Positions 17,056 to 26,176 of a stretch of DNA of 64,000 nucleotides are shown piece by piece (position 1 is the first letter of the stretch; every line of letters begins with the position of its first letter). The notes below the pieces were generated by a model. That model saw nothing but the letters and a program-made list of their open reading frames with translations. It had not been told where the DNA came from and searched no databases. The position numbers were made by a program, and so were the translations under genes. Origin of the DNA: Comamonas testosteroni ATCC 11996. Its GTDB lineage: Bacteria > Pseudomonadota > Gammaproteobacteria > Burkholderiales > Burkholderiaceae_C. The stretch spans positions 451,424 through 515,423 of the forward strand of contig NZ_AHIL01000043.1 in NCBI RefSeq assembly GCF_000241525.1. The letters run 5' to 3'.

Positions 17056-18254
17056 GCCCGAACCACGATCCGGCACCCGTATTCCCTATCTCTGCCATAC
17101 AGGGACAGCCCGCCCTGGTACAGGCCCTGCTGCTGGCCGCAATCGAGCCACAGCTGGGAGGCGTGCTGATCCGGGGCCCGCGCGGCACGGCAAAGTCCAC
17201 GGCAGCACGTGCGCTGGCGGATCTGCTGGCACCTGCACCTTTCGTCACCCTGCCGCTAGGTGCCTCCATCGAGCATGTGACCGGCAGCCTGGACCTGTCC
17301 AAAGCTCTGGCGGGCCATGAATTGGCTTTTGCGCCGGGCCTGATCGCCAAGGCGCACGAAGGGGTTCTCTATGTCGATGAGATCAATCTGCTGCCCGATG
17401 CCATCGTCGATGTGCTGCTTGATGTGGCAGCCTCCGGCATCAATCGCATAGAGCGCGACGGGATCTCGCACAGCCATGCTGCACGCTTTGTACTGGTCGG
17501 CACCATGAACCCCGAGGAAGGCATGCTGCGCCCTCAGTTGCTGGACCGCCTGGGCCTTTGTGTGCAATTGGACAATGCCCAGGACCCGCAGCTGCGCAGC
17601 AGCATCGTCAAGGCCAGGCTGCGCTTTGACCTGGACCCCCAGGGCTTTGTGCAATCCCATGCGGCCCGCCAGCAGGAGATCCGCCAAAGACTGGCGCAGG
17701 CCCGCAGCCGTTGCCGCAATGCCTCGGAACTGGCCTGGAGCGATGCCGTCCACGAGGCCGTGGCCCTGCAGTGCATTGCCGCCCAGGTGGACGGACTGCG
17801 TGCCGACCTGGTCATGCTGCGCGCTGCACGCGCCCTGGCAGCCTGGCAAGGCAGTCACAGCATCACGCCAGCCCATGTGTCCGAAGTCGCACCACTGGTA
17901 CTGCAGCATCGCGCTGCCCAGCCAGACCCCGGCAGCGCCAGTCAACCCCGACAGGCACCGGCCAGCACACCTCCAGCCGCGCCCGCAGCGCAATCCGGCA
18001 AGGACAGCAAAGACCTCACAGAGCCTGATATCCAGGCATCAGCATCCCCTTCAACGGCCTCCCGCGAGCCCGGCGCTACCAGCTCCTTGCCTCCAGACGC
18101 CGGCCCGGGCCTCGAACAGCCGCCTGCCGGCTGGGGTCAGGCTCAAGCCGTGAGCAGCGTCGTCTTCGAACCGCAACAGGCCGACGCCATGGCACAGGCA
18201 GCCCTGGAGGCCCTGGCCGCAAAAAAAGCCCGGGCCTCCGGTCTGCTGCGCTGA
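17052..18254 (+). CDS. chlD: ChlI/ChlD-type AAA+ chelatase subunit (zero-frame product)
   Basis: 400 residues in the zero frame. Residues about 10-290 are the AAA+ domain of magnesium-chelatase ChlI/BchI type: Walker A GPRGTAKST (42-50), Walker B VLYVDEINLLPDA, and FVLVGTMNPEEGMLRPQLLDR. A Pro/Ala/Ser-rich linker follows, as between the two halves of ChlD. The frame then reaches a run of seven A residues (18221-18227) and stops nine codons later at 18252-18254. A -1 slip on the A-run would instead continue into the VWA domain, giving a 622-residue ChlD. The unshifted product would be the small subunit. Start is the ATG overlapping the cobN stop. Confidence 0.88.
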   Translation: MSPNHDPAPVFPISAIQGQPALVQALLLAAIEPQLGGVLIRGPRGTAKSTAARALADLLAPAPFVTLPLGASIEHVTGSLDLSKALAGHELAFAPGLIAKAHEGVLYVDEINLLPDAIVDVLLDVAASGINRIERDGISHSHAARFVLVGTMNPEEGMLRPQLLDRLGLCVQLDNAQDPQLRSSIVKARLRFDLDPQGFVQSHAARQQEIRQRLAQARSRCRNASELAWSDAVHEAVALQCIAAQVDGLRADLVMLRAARALAAWQGSHSITPAHVSEVAPLVLQHRAAQPDPGSASQPRQAPASTPPAAPAAQSGKDSKDLTEPDIQASASPSTASREPGATSSLPPDAGPGLEQPPAGWGQAQAVSSVVFEPQQADAMAQAALEALAAKKARASGLLR

Positions 18255-18269
18255 GCGCCGGCCGGGGGC
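18221..18269 (+). other. Probable programmed -1 ribosomal frameshift site in chlD
   Basis: The heptamer A AAA AAA (18221-18227) is in register for a tandem -1 slip from the chlI-type frame into the VWA frame. Downstream GC-rich sequence can fold: CCGG 18238-18241 with 18258-18261, enclosing a GCGC-TGA-GCGC hairpin over the zero-frame stop. GCCC 18228-18231 can alternatively pair with GGGC 18266-18269. The -1 frame is open without interruption from 18029 to 18919. Shifting in chlD to make two chelatase subunits from one gene has been described in cobN-containing bacteria. Confidence 0.75.
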
Positions 18270-18331
18270 AAGTCGGCTCTGCCGACCAAGGTCTGACTCT
18301 GGCCAGCCATGCCGTATCCAGCGTCCACAAG

Positions 18332-18919
18332 ATGCCAGGGGCATCGATTGACTGGACTGCCACCCTGCACCAGCGCCAGGGGCTGCCGCTGGCACCCGCC
18401 CATCTGCGCTGGCACCAGCCCGAAGGAGAGGTGCGCAGGCAACACCTGTTCCTGCTGGACTGCTCGGCCTCCATGGTGGAGAGCGGCGCGTTCGCCCGGG
18501 CCAAGGGCCTGCTGCTGCAGTGGTTGCGCCGGGCTTATCAGCAGCGCGAATCCGTGGCCCTGCTGTGCTTCGGCGCAGGCCGGCTCCATTGGCTGCTGGA
18601 GCCCACGCGGGCGCCACGCTGGAATGCCGACCTGATCGAGCCGCTGCGCGGCGGTGGCGGCACGCCGCTGGCCCAGGCCCTGGAGTCAGGCTGGCAGATG
18701 GCGGCCAGATACTCCCGGCAACCGTCCTGCCTGTGGCTGATCAGCGACTTCCGCAGCCCCGATGTGCTGCAGCTGGAACGCGGCCCCATACCTGCCCTGG
18801 CGCAGATTCTGGTGGACTGTGAAACTGCTGCAGGCCAGAGCAGGCGTCTGTTTGGCGGCGCCGAGCGGCTGGCAAAGGCCTGGCCGGATACTCTGCGACT
18901 GCCGCTGAAATTCAACTAA
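18332..18919 (+). CDS. chlD: VWA (MIDAS) domain part of the ChlD-type cobaltochelatase subunit
   Basis: A von Willebrand A domain with a complete MIDAS: DCSAS in FLLDCSASM, the threonine in GGGGTPLAQAL and the aspartate in LISDF. It corresponds to the C-terminal third of ChlD/BchD. The first start codon in this frame is the ATG at 18332, which has no convincing ribosome site. The frame is open upstream through 18227 and encodes a plausible linker (including LSAGRGQVG). I therefore think the real product is the -1 frameshift fusion 17052-18919 and that 18332-18919 is not translated alone. Confidence 0.8.
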   Translation: MPGASIDWTATLHQRQGLPLAPAHLRWHQPEGEVRRQHLFLLDCSASMVESGAFARAKGLLLQWLRRAYQQRESVALLCFGAGRLHWLLEPTRAPRWNADLIEPLRGGGGTPLAQALESGWQMAARYSRQPSCLWLISDFRSPDVLQLERGPIPALAQILVDCETAAGQSRRLFGGAERLAKAWPDTLRLPLKFN

Positions 18920-18967
18920 AAACCACCTCTATCGCTTAACAGAAAAGCGTTAATAGCTATCTATTTT
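18920..18967 (+). repeat. Dispersed intergenic palindromic repeat (copy after chlD)
   Basis: Begins at the chlD stop and shows the same layout as the copy after cobW: a CGCTT / AAGCG stem with a short loop, then AGCTATCTATTTT. It may help end the cobW-cobN-chlD transcript before the next riboswitch. Confidence 0.45.
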
Positions 18968-19104
18968 GATAGTCACCTGACAGGGTATAACGCCCCCCTG
19001 CCCGCCCTATCGATACCCTGTCACCGCACAGGCGGCAGGAAAGCGGCTGCCAGGCCGATGAGTTCGGCCGTGTGGACCAGGTTATCGCGTAAGATCGCGC
19101 CACC

Positions 19105-19325
19105 ACAGGTGCCTCATGGCGTGCTTTTGCACGCGGAGGTGAAACGAGAAGCAGGTCAATGGAGTCTCCATCAATCCTGCACTGCACCCGCAACGGTAAT
19201 CAGAGATATGGCGATGCACGCTCTGGCCCACGGCCATGGCCGCCACTGCGAAAGCGGGAAGGCGCATCGACATGCCACCCTCAGGTGGGCTCTGTAAGTC
19301 CGGAGACCGGCCTGATGTGTACAAG
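19105..19325 (+). promoter_or_regulatory. Cobalamin riboswitch upstream of the cobG-F operon (copy 3)
   Basis: Conserved blocks in order: ccacaggtgcctc at about 19103, gaggtgaaacgagaagcaggt near 19136, the core ctgcacccgcaacggtaatc at 19181-19200, gcgggaaggcg near 19254 and the B12 box aagtccggagaccggcctga at 19297-19316. It lies about 135 bases before the cobG start and should repress the corrin-ring operon when cobalamin is plentiful. Confidence 0.94.
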
Positions 19326-19458
19326 GCGCAGCGGGATTGCATGTGGCTTGTGATATGCCAGCGCCTGCGTGCGGCTCATCACCTCTTCATTTCCCTCTGC
19401 ACATTTTGTTTGTCTGGCCCGGGTATCGGCCAAACCGACCGTGGATGACCTATGTTGC

Positions 19459-20799
19459 ATGGAATTTTCCAGTCAGATTTGTCCCAGCGGGCCGGCCGTG
19501 CCCTGGCCTCGTCGCCTGGAGCAGCGCTTGTCCAGCCCTGAGACCGTTCAGATTCGCGGCTGGTGCCCCAGCACCTGGAAGCCCATGCAGGCACAGGACG
19601 GCTGGATCGTGCGCGTGCGCCCTCGCTGCGCGTCTCTAACCGCCGCTCAGTGGCTGGTACTGGCCGAGCTCGCACGAACCCATGCCTCGGGCCAGATCGA
19701 GCTGACCCGCCTTGGCAATCTTCAATTGCGCGGCGTGCACGAATCGGCCCTGCCTGCCTTGCGCGCAGCGCTCGTTGTCTCCAGGCTGGCCCCTGCCAAT
19801 GAACAGGCAGATCTGGCGCCTGCCGTGCACTGCACGCCGTTCTACGCCAGAGGAGATCGCACCCATGCACTGGCTCTGGCACTTACTGTGGCGGCGGCGC
19901 GTGATCTGTCTCCCCTGGCCCTGCAACAGCAGGACATTCCGGCCCTGCCCGGCAAATTCGACATGCTGGTCGACGATCCGCAGCACCATCTCCAAAGCCT
20001 GAGCTCCGATCTTCAGCTATGGGCCTGCGCCGATGGACGCTATGGGCTTGCACTGGGTCAGTCGGCAGACTGGTACGGTTTCGAGAGCGCACCGGCAACC
20101 GTCCAGGCCGCCATACGGATTGCACTGTGGTTTGCCCGTGAGCGCAGCGCGCAGGCGGCAGGCCGATTGCGCGCCCTTGCAAAGCCCATCGACCTTCAGG
20201 CCTGCGGACTCGCCAGGGCCAGTCATCACCTGGAGCCCCGCACTCAGGACAAGACCACTGCCAAGCCGTTGCGGCCCGGAGCACTCAACCCTCACGGCCT
20301 GCTGCTGGGCGCCCCCCTGGGGCGCCTGGACGCATGGGCCATACAGAAGCTGGCGGCTCCGATGCCCGAACAGGCGGAGATCCGGGTCACGCCCTGGAAA
20401 TCCTTGCTGCTTCCGAACAAGCATCTGGATTCACTGCCTGCCCGGCTCGATGCCAGGGACTGGATCAGCCAGTCTGCGGATGTGCGCCTGCGGGTCTCGG
20501 CCTGCACCGGCGCCCCCCACTGCCCTCAGGCCCATATCCCGGCCCAGTCCATGGCCTTGCGGTTCGCCAGCTCACAGGCGGCAGACCGCCATCTTCATAT
20601 CAGCGGCTGCGCCAAGCTCTGTGCCCTGCCTGCCGATGCGACAAATGTGGTGTTTGCCAGCCGGGACACAGCGGGCCAGATATGGCTGCACGCCAGCCCC
20701 GCCGAAGCACAACCGTCGGCCCGGGTATCCATTCCCTATCGGCCTCTGAACTCCGATCCTCACGAGATACAGCAACAACTCAATGACCTACAACTATGA
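19459..20799 (+). CDS. cobG: CobG, precorrin-3B synthase
   Basis: About 446 residues, homologous to nitrite/sulfite reductases. It has the ferredoxin-like half with GWCPSTWKPMQAQDGWIVRVRP at the start and the siroheme/4Fe-4S cysteines in C-x5-C (CTGAPHC) and C-x3-C (CAKLC), near residues 350 and 390. CobG uses oxygen to convert precorrin-3A to precorrin-3B, the step that marks the aerobic pathway. The start is uncertain: ATG 19459 is preferred, with GTG 19441 and GTG 19369 also in frame. It overlaps cobH by 17 bases. Confidence 0.9.
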   Translation: MEFSSQICPSGPAVPWPRRLEQRLSSPETVQIRGWCPSTWKPMQAQDGWIVRVRPRCASLTAAQWLVLAELARTHASGQIELTRLGNLQLRGVHESALPALRAALVVSRLAPANEQADLAPAVHCTPFYARGDRTHALALALTVAAARDLSPLALQQQDIPALPGKFDMLVDDPQHHLQSLSSDLQLWACADGRYGLALGQSADWYGFESAPATVQAAIRIALWFARERSAQAAGRLRALAKPIDLQACGLARASHHLEPRTQDKTTAKPLRPGALNPHGLLLGAPLGRLDAWAIQKLAAPMPEQAEIRVTPWKSLLLPNKHLDSLPARLDARDWISQSADVRLRVSACTGAPHCPQAHIPAQSMALRFASSQAADRHLHISGCAKLCALPADATNVVFASRDTAGQIWLHASPAEAQPSARVSIPYRPLNSDPHEIQQQLNDLQL

Positions 20800-21412
20800 A
20801 AAGTGCGGTGAAGAGATTTACCGGCAATCGTTCAGCATCATCCGCCGCGAGGCCGATCTCAAGCGCTTCAACCCCGTGGAAGAGAGGGTCGCCTGCCGCA
20901 TGATTCACGCAGCCGGCATGGTGGAGCTGGCCGCGCATATCCATTTCTCCCCGACCTTTGCCGAAGTGGCGGAAGCCGCGCTGCAGCGCGGAGCACCCGT
21001 GCTCTGCGATGCACGCATGGTCAGCGAGGGCATCACGCGCAAGCGCCTGTCGGCCCAGAACCCCATCATCTGCACCCTGCAGGACCCGCGTGTGCCAGCG
21101 CTGGCCGCCGACATGGGCAACACCCGCAGCGCCGCAGCACTGGAGCTGTGGCGCGAGCATCTGGACGGCGCCGTGGTCGCCATCGGCAATGCGCCAACGG
21201 CCCTGTTTCATCTGCTCCATATGCTGCAGGACCCGGACTGCCCGCGCCCGGCTGCCATCGTCGGCTGCCCGGTCGGATTTGTGGGAGCTGCTGAGTCCAA
21301 GGACGCGCTGCGCGAATGGGGACAGATTCCGTTTGCCATCGTGCAAGGGCGCCTCGGCGGCTCCGCCATCACGGTTGCCGCCATCAACGCGCTGGCAACC
21401 ACGGTGGAGTAG
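20783..21412 (+). CDS. cobH: CobH, precorrin-8X methylmutase
   Basis: 209 residues, the normal CobH/CbiC size. It moves the C11 methyl group to C12 to form hydrogenobyrinic acid. The catalytic histidine lies in CRMIHAAGMVELA near residue 43. Other family blocks are DARMVSEGI, AVVAIGNAPTALFHLL and PAAIVGCPVGFVGAAESK. It overlaps the end of cobG, and cobI begins 11 bases after its stop. Confidence 0.95.
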   Translation: MTYNYEKCGEEIYRQSFSIIRREADLKRFNPVEERVACRMIHAAGMVELAAHIHFSPTFAEVAEAALQRGAPVLCDARMVSEGITRKRLSAQNPIICTLQDPRVPALAADMGNTRSAAALELWREHLDGAVVAIGNAPTALFHLLHMLQDPDCPRPAAIVGCPVGFVGAAESKDALREWGQIPFAIVQGRLGGSAITVAAINALATTVE

Positions 21413-21423
21413 GAAGAGTCACC

Positions 21424-22164
21424 ATGAATCACGGAAAAATCTTCTGCGTGGGACTGGGTCCCGGCGATCCCGACATGATGAGCGTGAAGGCCGACCGCCT
21501 GCTGAGAAATGCCCGTCATGTGGCCTACTTCCGCAAGCGCGGTCACCCAGGCAAGGCACGGCAACTGGTCAACGGCCTGCTGCATGCCGAGGTCACGGAG
21601 TACCCGATGGAGTACCCGCTGACCACGGAAATTCCGCACGACGACCCGCGCTACATCGCCCAGCTGTCCAGTTTCTATCAGGACTGGCAGGCCCGGCTGA
21701 CGCAGCTCACGCGCAGCGAGGATGTGATCGTGCTCTGCGAAGGCGATCCGTTCTTCTACGGCTCCTTCATGCACCTCTATGTGCGTCTGCGCCAAGCGGA
21801 ACAGGTGACCGTGGAAGTGCTGCCCGGCATACCCGGCATGGTGGGCTGCTGGCATGCCACCGGCATTCCCATGACCTGGGGTGACGATGTGATGAGCGTG
21901 CTGCCCGCGACCCTGCCCGATACGCCGCTGCGCGAGCATATGGCGCGCTCGGACGCGCTGGTCATCATGAAGGTGGGACGCCATCTGGGCCGCATCCGTG
22001 CGCTGCTGGACGAGCAAGGCAAGCTGGACCGTGCCTGGCTGGTCATCAACGGCACCATGAGCGATCAGCAGGTCATGCCGCTGCGCGATGCGCCCGAGCG
22101 CTGCCCTTACTTCGCCATCATCGTCGTGCACGGCCAGGGCCGCCGCCCAGCCAATGACATGTGA
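21424..22164 (+). CDS. cobI: CobI, precorrin-2 C20-methyltransferase
   Basis: 246 residues of the tetrapyrrole (corrin) methylase family: FCVGLGPGDPDMMSVKADRLL at the N-terminus, VLCEGDPFFYGSFMHL near residue 105 and VLPGIPGMVGCWHATGIP near 140. It makes precorrin-3A from precorrin-2 using S-adenosylmethionine. The ATG at 21424 has a GGAAGAG ribosome site and is preferred over earlier in-frame codons inside cobH. Confidence 0.94.
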   Translation: MNHGKIFCVGLGPGDPDMMSVKADRLLRNARHVAYFRKRGHPGKARQLVNGLLHAEVTEYPMEYPLTTEIPHDDPRYIAQLSSFYQDWQARLTQLTRSEDVIVLCEGDPFFYGSFMHLYVRLRQAEQVTVEVLPGIPGMVGCWHATGIPMTWGDDVMSVLPATLPDTPLREHMARSDALVIMKVGRHLGRIRALLDEQGKLDRAWLVINGTMSDQQVMPLRDAPERCPYFAIIVVHGQGRRPANDM

Positions 22165-22174
22165 TCGCGCCGCC

Positions 22175-22978
22175 ATGAGCAAGACCTCAATGCCTCCACA
22201 ACTCCTGGTGCTCGGACTCGGCCCGGGCGATGATGCCTTGCTGACGCAGCAGGTACGCGACAGCATTGCCAGCGCCAGCGATGCATTCGGCTACTTTCCC
22301 TATGTGGCGCGGCTGCAGGGCCTGGAGCACCTGCAACTGCATGCCAGCGACAACCGCGAGGAACTCGATCGCGCACGCGACGCCTTGAATCTTGCAGCCC
22401 AGGGCCGCAAGGTGCTGATGCTCTCGTCAGGCGACCCCGGCGTGTTCGCCATGGCCAGTGCCGTGTTCGAGACGCTGGAGCAGGCCAGCCCCGAGGAGCA
22501 TGCCCACTGGCAGAGCGTGGATGTGCAGGTGCAGCCAGGTATCACCGCCATGCTGGCAGCAGCAGCCCGCCTGGGCGCCCCCTTGGGACATGACTTCTGC
22601 ACCATCAACCTGTCCGACAACCTCAAACCCGCCAGCATCATCGAGCGCCGCATCCGTCTGGCCGCCCAGGCCGATTTCGCCATGGCCTTCTACAACCCCT
22701 GCTCGCGCTCGCGCCCCGAAGGCTTCTCGCGCGCCCTGCAGGTGCTGCAGCAGGAGTGCGAGCCCGAGCGCCTGATCTGCTTTGCCCGCAACGTCAGCCG
22801 CCCCGATGAGACGCTGCAGGTCGTGCGGCTGCTGGATGCACGGGCCGATATGGCCGATATGCGCACTGTGGTGATCGTGGGCAACAGCCAGACTCGCCAG
22901 GTGGGCAAGCATGTCTACACCCCGCGCAGCTATGAAGCCTGCAGCAGCGCCCCTTCTGTCGTGAGCGACCATGCCTGA
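22175..22978 (+). CDS. cobJ: CobJ, precorrin-3B C17-methyltransferase
   Basis: 267 residues of the corrin methylase family: LLVLGLGPGDDALLT at the start, VLMLSSGDPGVFAMASAVFE near residue 85, VQPGITAMLAAAARLGAPLGHDFCTINLSD near 125 and FYNPCSRSRPEGF near 172. CobJ methylates C17 and contracts the ring to give precorrin-4. It starts 10 bases after cobI; earlier in-frame codons lie inside cobI and were rejected. It converges on cobK, 31 bases downstream. Confidence 0.95.
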   Translation: MSKTSMPPQLLVLGLGPGDDALLTQQVRDSIASASDAFGYFPYVARLQGLEHLQLHASDNREELDRARDALNLAAQGRKVLMLSSGDPGVFAMASAVFETLEQASPEEHAHWQSVDVQVQPGITAMLAAAARLGAPLGHDFCTINLSDNLKPASIIERRIRLAAQADFAMAFYNPCSRSRPEGFSRALQVLQQECEPERLICFARNVSRPDETLQVVRLLDARADMADMRTVVIVGNSQTRQVGKHVYTPRSYEACSSAPSVVSDHA

Positions 22979-23009
22979 ACGCCCGCAAGGCCTTGCGAGG
23001 CAAAAGTGC

Positions 23010-23750
23010 TCAGCAGCGCAGCCACTCCATGGCCTGCTGCGGGCTTTGGCACTGGGTACGAGGGTCCAGCACCGGCCTGTCGACCATGATGACTGGAATG
23101 CCCAGTTGCCGCGCAGCCTCGATCTTGGCATAGGTATCTGCGCCACCGGCGTTCTTGCTGACGATGCAGTCGACGCGGTACTGCCTGAGCAGCGCGAGCT
23201 CATCGGCGAGCCGAAACGGACCGCGCGCCACGATCAGCTCATAGCAGGAAGCCGGCAACGGCAAGGCACCGCCCTCCTGGTCGATGACGCGCAGCACAAA
23301 CTGGTGCTCGCCAGCCAGGCCCGCAAACGCCGCCAGCTGCTTGCGCCCTATGGCCAGAAACACCCGCTTGAGCATGGGGCTCAGGATCTTGGCGGCAGCC
23401 GCCATATCCGGCACATGCCGCCATTGATCGCCGGGCTGCGCCTGCCAGGCTGGCCGCTCCATGGACAGCAAGGGCAGATCCAGTTGGGCGCAGGCCGCGA
23501 TGGCATTGGCACTCATCTGTGCCGCGAAGGGGTGGGTGGCGTCAATCACATGGGTGATGCGCTGAGTACGCAAATAATCGACCAACCCCTGCACGCCACC
23601 AAAGCCACCCACACGCACAGGCAGGGCCGGAGTACGGCGCGTCTGGGTGGCCCCGGCATAGGAATAGATGGCTTGCACCCCGGCCTCGTGCAGCAGCGTG
23701 GACAACATATAGGCATCGAAAGTGCCGCCTAACAGGAGAACTTGGGTCAT
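23010..23750 (-). CDS. cobK: CobK, precorrin-6A reductase (antisense within the cob operon)
   Basis: 246 residues: a Rossmann-like N-terminus (VLLLGGTFDAYMLSTLLHEAG), then RITHVIDATHPFAAQMSANA near residue 57, RVFLAIGRKQLAAFAGL near 123 and VSKNAGGADTYAKIEAARQLGIPVIMVDRP near 200. CobK reduces precorrin-6A to dihydro-precorrin-6 with NADPH. It is the only gene of the block on the minus strand. Its ATG (23748-23750 on the plus strand as CAT) overlaps the cobL ATG (23749-23751), so the two genes diverge from a shared CATG. Confidence 0.94.
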   Translation of the reverse strand: MTQVLLLGGTFDAYMLSTLLHEAGVQAIYSYAGATQTRRTPALPVRVGGFGGVQGLVDYLRTQRITHVIDATHPFAAQMSANAIAACAQLDLPLLSMERPAWQAQPGDQWRHVPDMAAAAKILSPMLKRVFLAIGRKQLAAFAGLAGEHQFVLRVIDQEGGALPLPASCYELIVARGPFRLADELALLRQYRVDCIVSKNAGGADTYAKIEAARQLGIPVIMVDRPVLDPRTQCQSPQQAMEWLRC

Positions 23751-24945
23751 GGCCAATCCGTGGCTTTCAATTATCGGAATTCATCCGTCAGGGCTGGAAG
23801 GCCTGAGCCCCGCAGCGCGACGAGCCCTGGATGATGCCAGTGTTGTATTCGGCAGTCCGCGCCATCTGGCGCTGGCGCAAGCAGGGACGCGCGGCAGGGC
23901 CTGGCCCGTCCCCTTCAGCGTCGAGCCCGTGCTGCAACTGCGTGGACAGCATGGCGTGGCCGTGCTGGTGTCCGGCGATCCGTTTCACTTCGGTGCCGGG
24001 GCATCGCTGGCCAGGCACCTGGAACTGGGCGAGTGGCGCAATTACCCTCAAGCCTCGACATTTTCCTGGGTTGCAGGCGAGCTGGGCTGGTCCCAGGAGC
24101 GCACCCATTGTCTGGGCCTGCATGCCCGCAGCCTGAGCAGCCTGACGCCTCTGCTGGCGCCTCACGAGCGCTTCATCTGCCTGCTGCGTGACGGCCCGGC
24201 CGCTCACACCCTGGCGCAATGGCTGCTGCAGCAAGGCTGGGGCGACAGCCCGCTGTGGCTGGTGGAGCAGGCAGGCAGCGATCAGCGGGCCATCCGCAGT
24301 GGCACGGTGCGCGAGCTGGCCGCGCTGCTGGCAGCCCAGCCGGCCAAGGCCCCCGTGACTGCTGCTTTCGAAGCGCGCGGCGGAAAAGGTCTGTCCCAGG
24401 TGCCAGGCCGGCCCGTCAGTGAGTTTGCACATGACGGGCAGATCACCAAAAGCCCGGTGCGCGCCATGACGCTGGCCGCGCTGGCACCGCGAAAAGGCGA
24501 GTGGCTCTGGGATCTGGGGGCAGGTTCGGGCTCGGTCGCCGTCGAGTGGTGCCTGGCTGGCGGCCAGGCTATCTGCGTGGAGCAGCATGCCGCGCGTGCA
24601 ACCAATATTGCGCAGAATGCTGAGCACTATGCGGCAGCGATCGAAGTGGTTCATGACCACGCCCTGACAGCCCTGCCTCGTCTGCAGCCAGAGCCTCAGG
24701 CCGTCTTTGTCGGCGGAGGCTTTAGCGCCGAGCTGTTCAACGCCCTCTGCATGCGCCTTCCCGGGCCCTGGCGGCTGGTGGTGAATGCCGTGGCGCTGCA
24801 CACCCAGGCGCTGCTGCTGGAGCTGCACCGCACGCATGGCGGCCAGCTGTATCAGTTGCAATGGAGCGAAGCTCAGAGCCTGGGCAGCATGCATTCCTGG
24901 ACCCCGTCTCGCCCTCTGGTTCAGTGGGTCTGGAGCAGCCGATGA
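23749..24945 (+). CDS. cobL: CobL, precorrin-6Y C5,15-methyltransferase (decarboxylating)
   Basis: 398 residues with both expected halves. The N-terminal CbiE-like corrin methylase runs to about residue 210 ([35 protein letters not shown]). The C-terminal CbiT-like class I methyltransferase (about 225-398) has the SAM loop [15 protein letters not shown]. It methylates C5 and C15 and decarboxylates the C12 acetate to give precorrin-8X. The ribosome site CAGGAGA lies inside the 5' end of antisense cobK. Its stop overlaps the cobE start (ATGA). Confidence 0.94.
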   Translation: MANPWLSIIGIHPSGLEGLSPAARRALDDASVVFGSPRHLALAQAGTRGRAWPVPFSVEPVLQLRGQHGVAVLVSGDPFHFGAGASLARHLELGEWRNYPQASTFSWVAGELGWSQERTHCLGLHARSLSSLTPLLAPHERFICLLRDGPAAHTLAQWLLQQGWGDSPLWLVEQAGSDQRAIRSGTVRELAALLAAQPAKAPVTAAFEARGGKGLSQVPGRPVSEFAHDGQITKSPVRAMTLAALAPRKGEWLWDLGAGSGSVAVEWCLAGGQAICVEQHAARATNIAQNAEHYAAAIEVVHDHALTALPRLQPEPQAVFVGGGFSAELFNALCMRLPGPWRLVVNAVALHTQALLLELHRTHGGQLYQLQWSEAQSLGSMHSWTPSRPLVQWVWSSR

Positions 24946-25385
24946 GATATTTGTTCGCAGGCTGGGGCTTTCAAGCCGGCGCCTTGCCTCAATCATTCGA
25001 AAGCTGCTGGAGCCAGGCCACCCAGGCCCTGGCGAGCGCAGACACGGCCGGCTGCCGCTGGACCTTCGCCCTGCTCTCCAGCAAAAGCCAAACGCTGGCG
25101 GCTGGCGCCCTGCAGGACTGGGCCCGCCAGAGGCTTGCGCAGATAGACTGGGAAAGCTTTGCCGACAGCGCGATTGCGCATATCGCCACGCCATCGCATT
25201 CCCCAAGATTGCAACAGCGCTTTGCCACCGGCAGCGTCGCGGAAGCCCTGGCCCTGCATGCCAGCGCTGCCAATGCCTCAAGCCGGCTGTTGGTGCTGCG
25301 CACCGTTTCGGCAGACCGACGGGCCACGCTGGCGATTGCCGGCCTGCCGCTGCCCACCTCATTGATCCCTGGAGTTTTTCCTTGA
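24942..25385 (+). CDS. cobE: CobE, CbiG C-terminal-like protein
   Basis: 147 residues, matching the short CobE proteins related to the C-terminal domain of Cbi[10 protein letters not shown] at the N-terminus, [43 protein letters not shown] and the typical end TLAIAGLPL. Its exact role in the aerobic pathway is not settled. The ATG at 24942 overlaps the cobL stop and its own stop overlaps the cobM start, so all three are translationally coupled. Confidence 0.85.
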   Translation: MRYLFAGWGFQAGALPQSFESCWSQATQALASADTAGCRWTFALLSSKSQTLAAGALQDWARQRLAQIDWESFADSAIAHIATPSHSPRLQQRFATGSVAEALALHASAANASSRLLVLRTVSADRRATLAIAGLPLPTSLIPGVFP

Positions 25386-26176
25386 CCGTTCATTTCATCG
25401 GAGCCGGCCCCGGTGCGGCCGACCTCATCACCGTTCGCGGGCGTGATCTGCTGGCCGCCTCGCCTGTGTGCCTGTACGCAGGCTCGCTGGTACCCAGCGA
25501 GCTGCTGGCGCACTGCCCTGCAGGTGCCCGTCTCGTCAACACCGCCCCCATGTCGCTGGAAGACATCGTGGCCGAAATCCGGGCCGCACATGAGCAAGGG
25601 CAGGATGTCGCCCGCCTTCACTCCGGTGATCTGAGCATCTGGTCTGCCATGGGAGAGCAGCTGCGCGCCCTGCGCGAACTGGACATCCCCTACACCGTCA
25701 CACCCGGCGTCCCCTCTTTCAGTGCCGCAGCCGCTGCGCTGGAAGCCGAGCTGACTCTGCCCGGCTCCTGCCAGTCGGTGGTGCTGACACGCACCTCGGG
25801 CCGGGCCTCGAGCATGCCCGAGGGCGAGACCCTGGCCGCCTTCGCGGCGACCGGCGCCGTGCTGGCCATTCACCTGTCGGTCCATGTGGCCGAGCAGGTG
25901 CAGCAGGAACTCACCAGTCATTACGGCGCAGACTGCCCTGCAGCCATTGTCTGGCGTGCCTCATGGCCCGATGAGCAGCTGCTGCGCATCCGTGTCGGAG
26001 ATATTGCCAGCGCAGCCCAGTCCAATCCGCTGCAGCGCAGCGCGCTGATTCTGGTCGGTGCCACGCTGAGCCAGCAGGACTTCGGCAACAGCCGACTCTA
26101 TGCCAATGACTACGATCGCCGCTACCGTCCGCGCGGCGACGAACCGCGCTTCCCTCGCGGAACCGAAGGCGCCTGA
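25382..26176 (+). CDS. cobM: CobM, precorrin-4 C11-methyltransferase
   Basis: 264 residues: [22 protein letters not shown] at the N-terminus, [36 protein letters not shown] near residue 78 and [24 protein letters not shown] near 103. These are the CobM/CbiF motifs. It makes precorrin-5. The start is a TTG at 25382, overlapping the cobE stop as TTGA, with GGAG at good distance; no ATG fits the conserved N-terminus. Confidence 0.94.
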   Translation: MTVHFIGAGPGAADLITVRGRDLLAASPVCLYAGSLVPSELLAHCPAGARLVNTAPMSLEDIVAEIRAAHEQGQDVARLHSGDLSIWSAMGEQLRALRELDIPYTVTPGVPSFSAAAAALEAELTLPGSCQSVVLTRTSGRASSMPEGETLAAFAATGAVLAIHLSVHVAEQVQQELTSHYGADCPAAIVWRASWPDEQLLRIRVGDIASAAQSNPLQRSALILVGATLSQQDFGNSRLYANDYDRRYRPRGDEPRFPRGTEGA

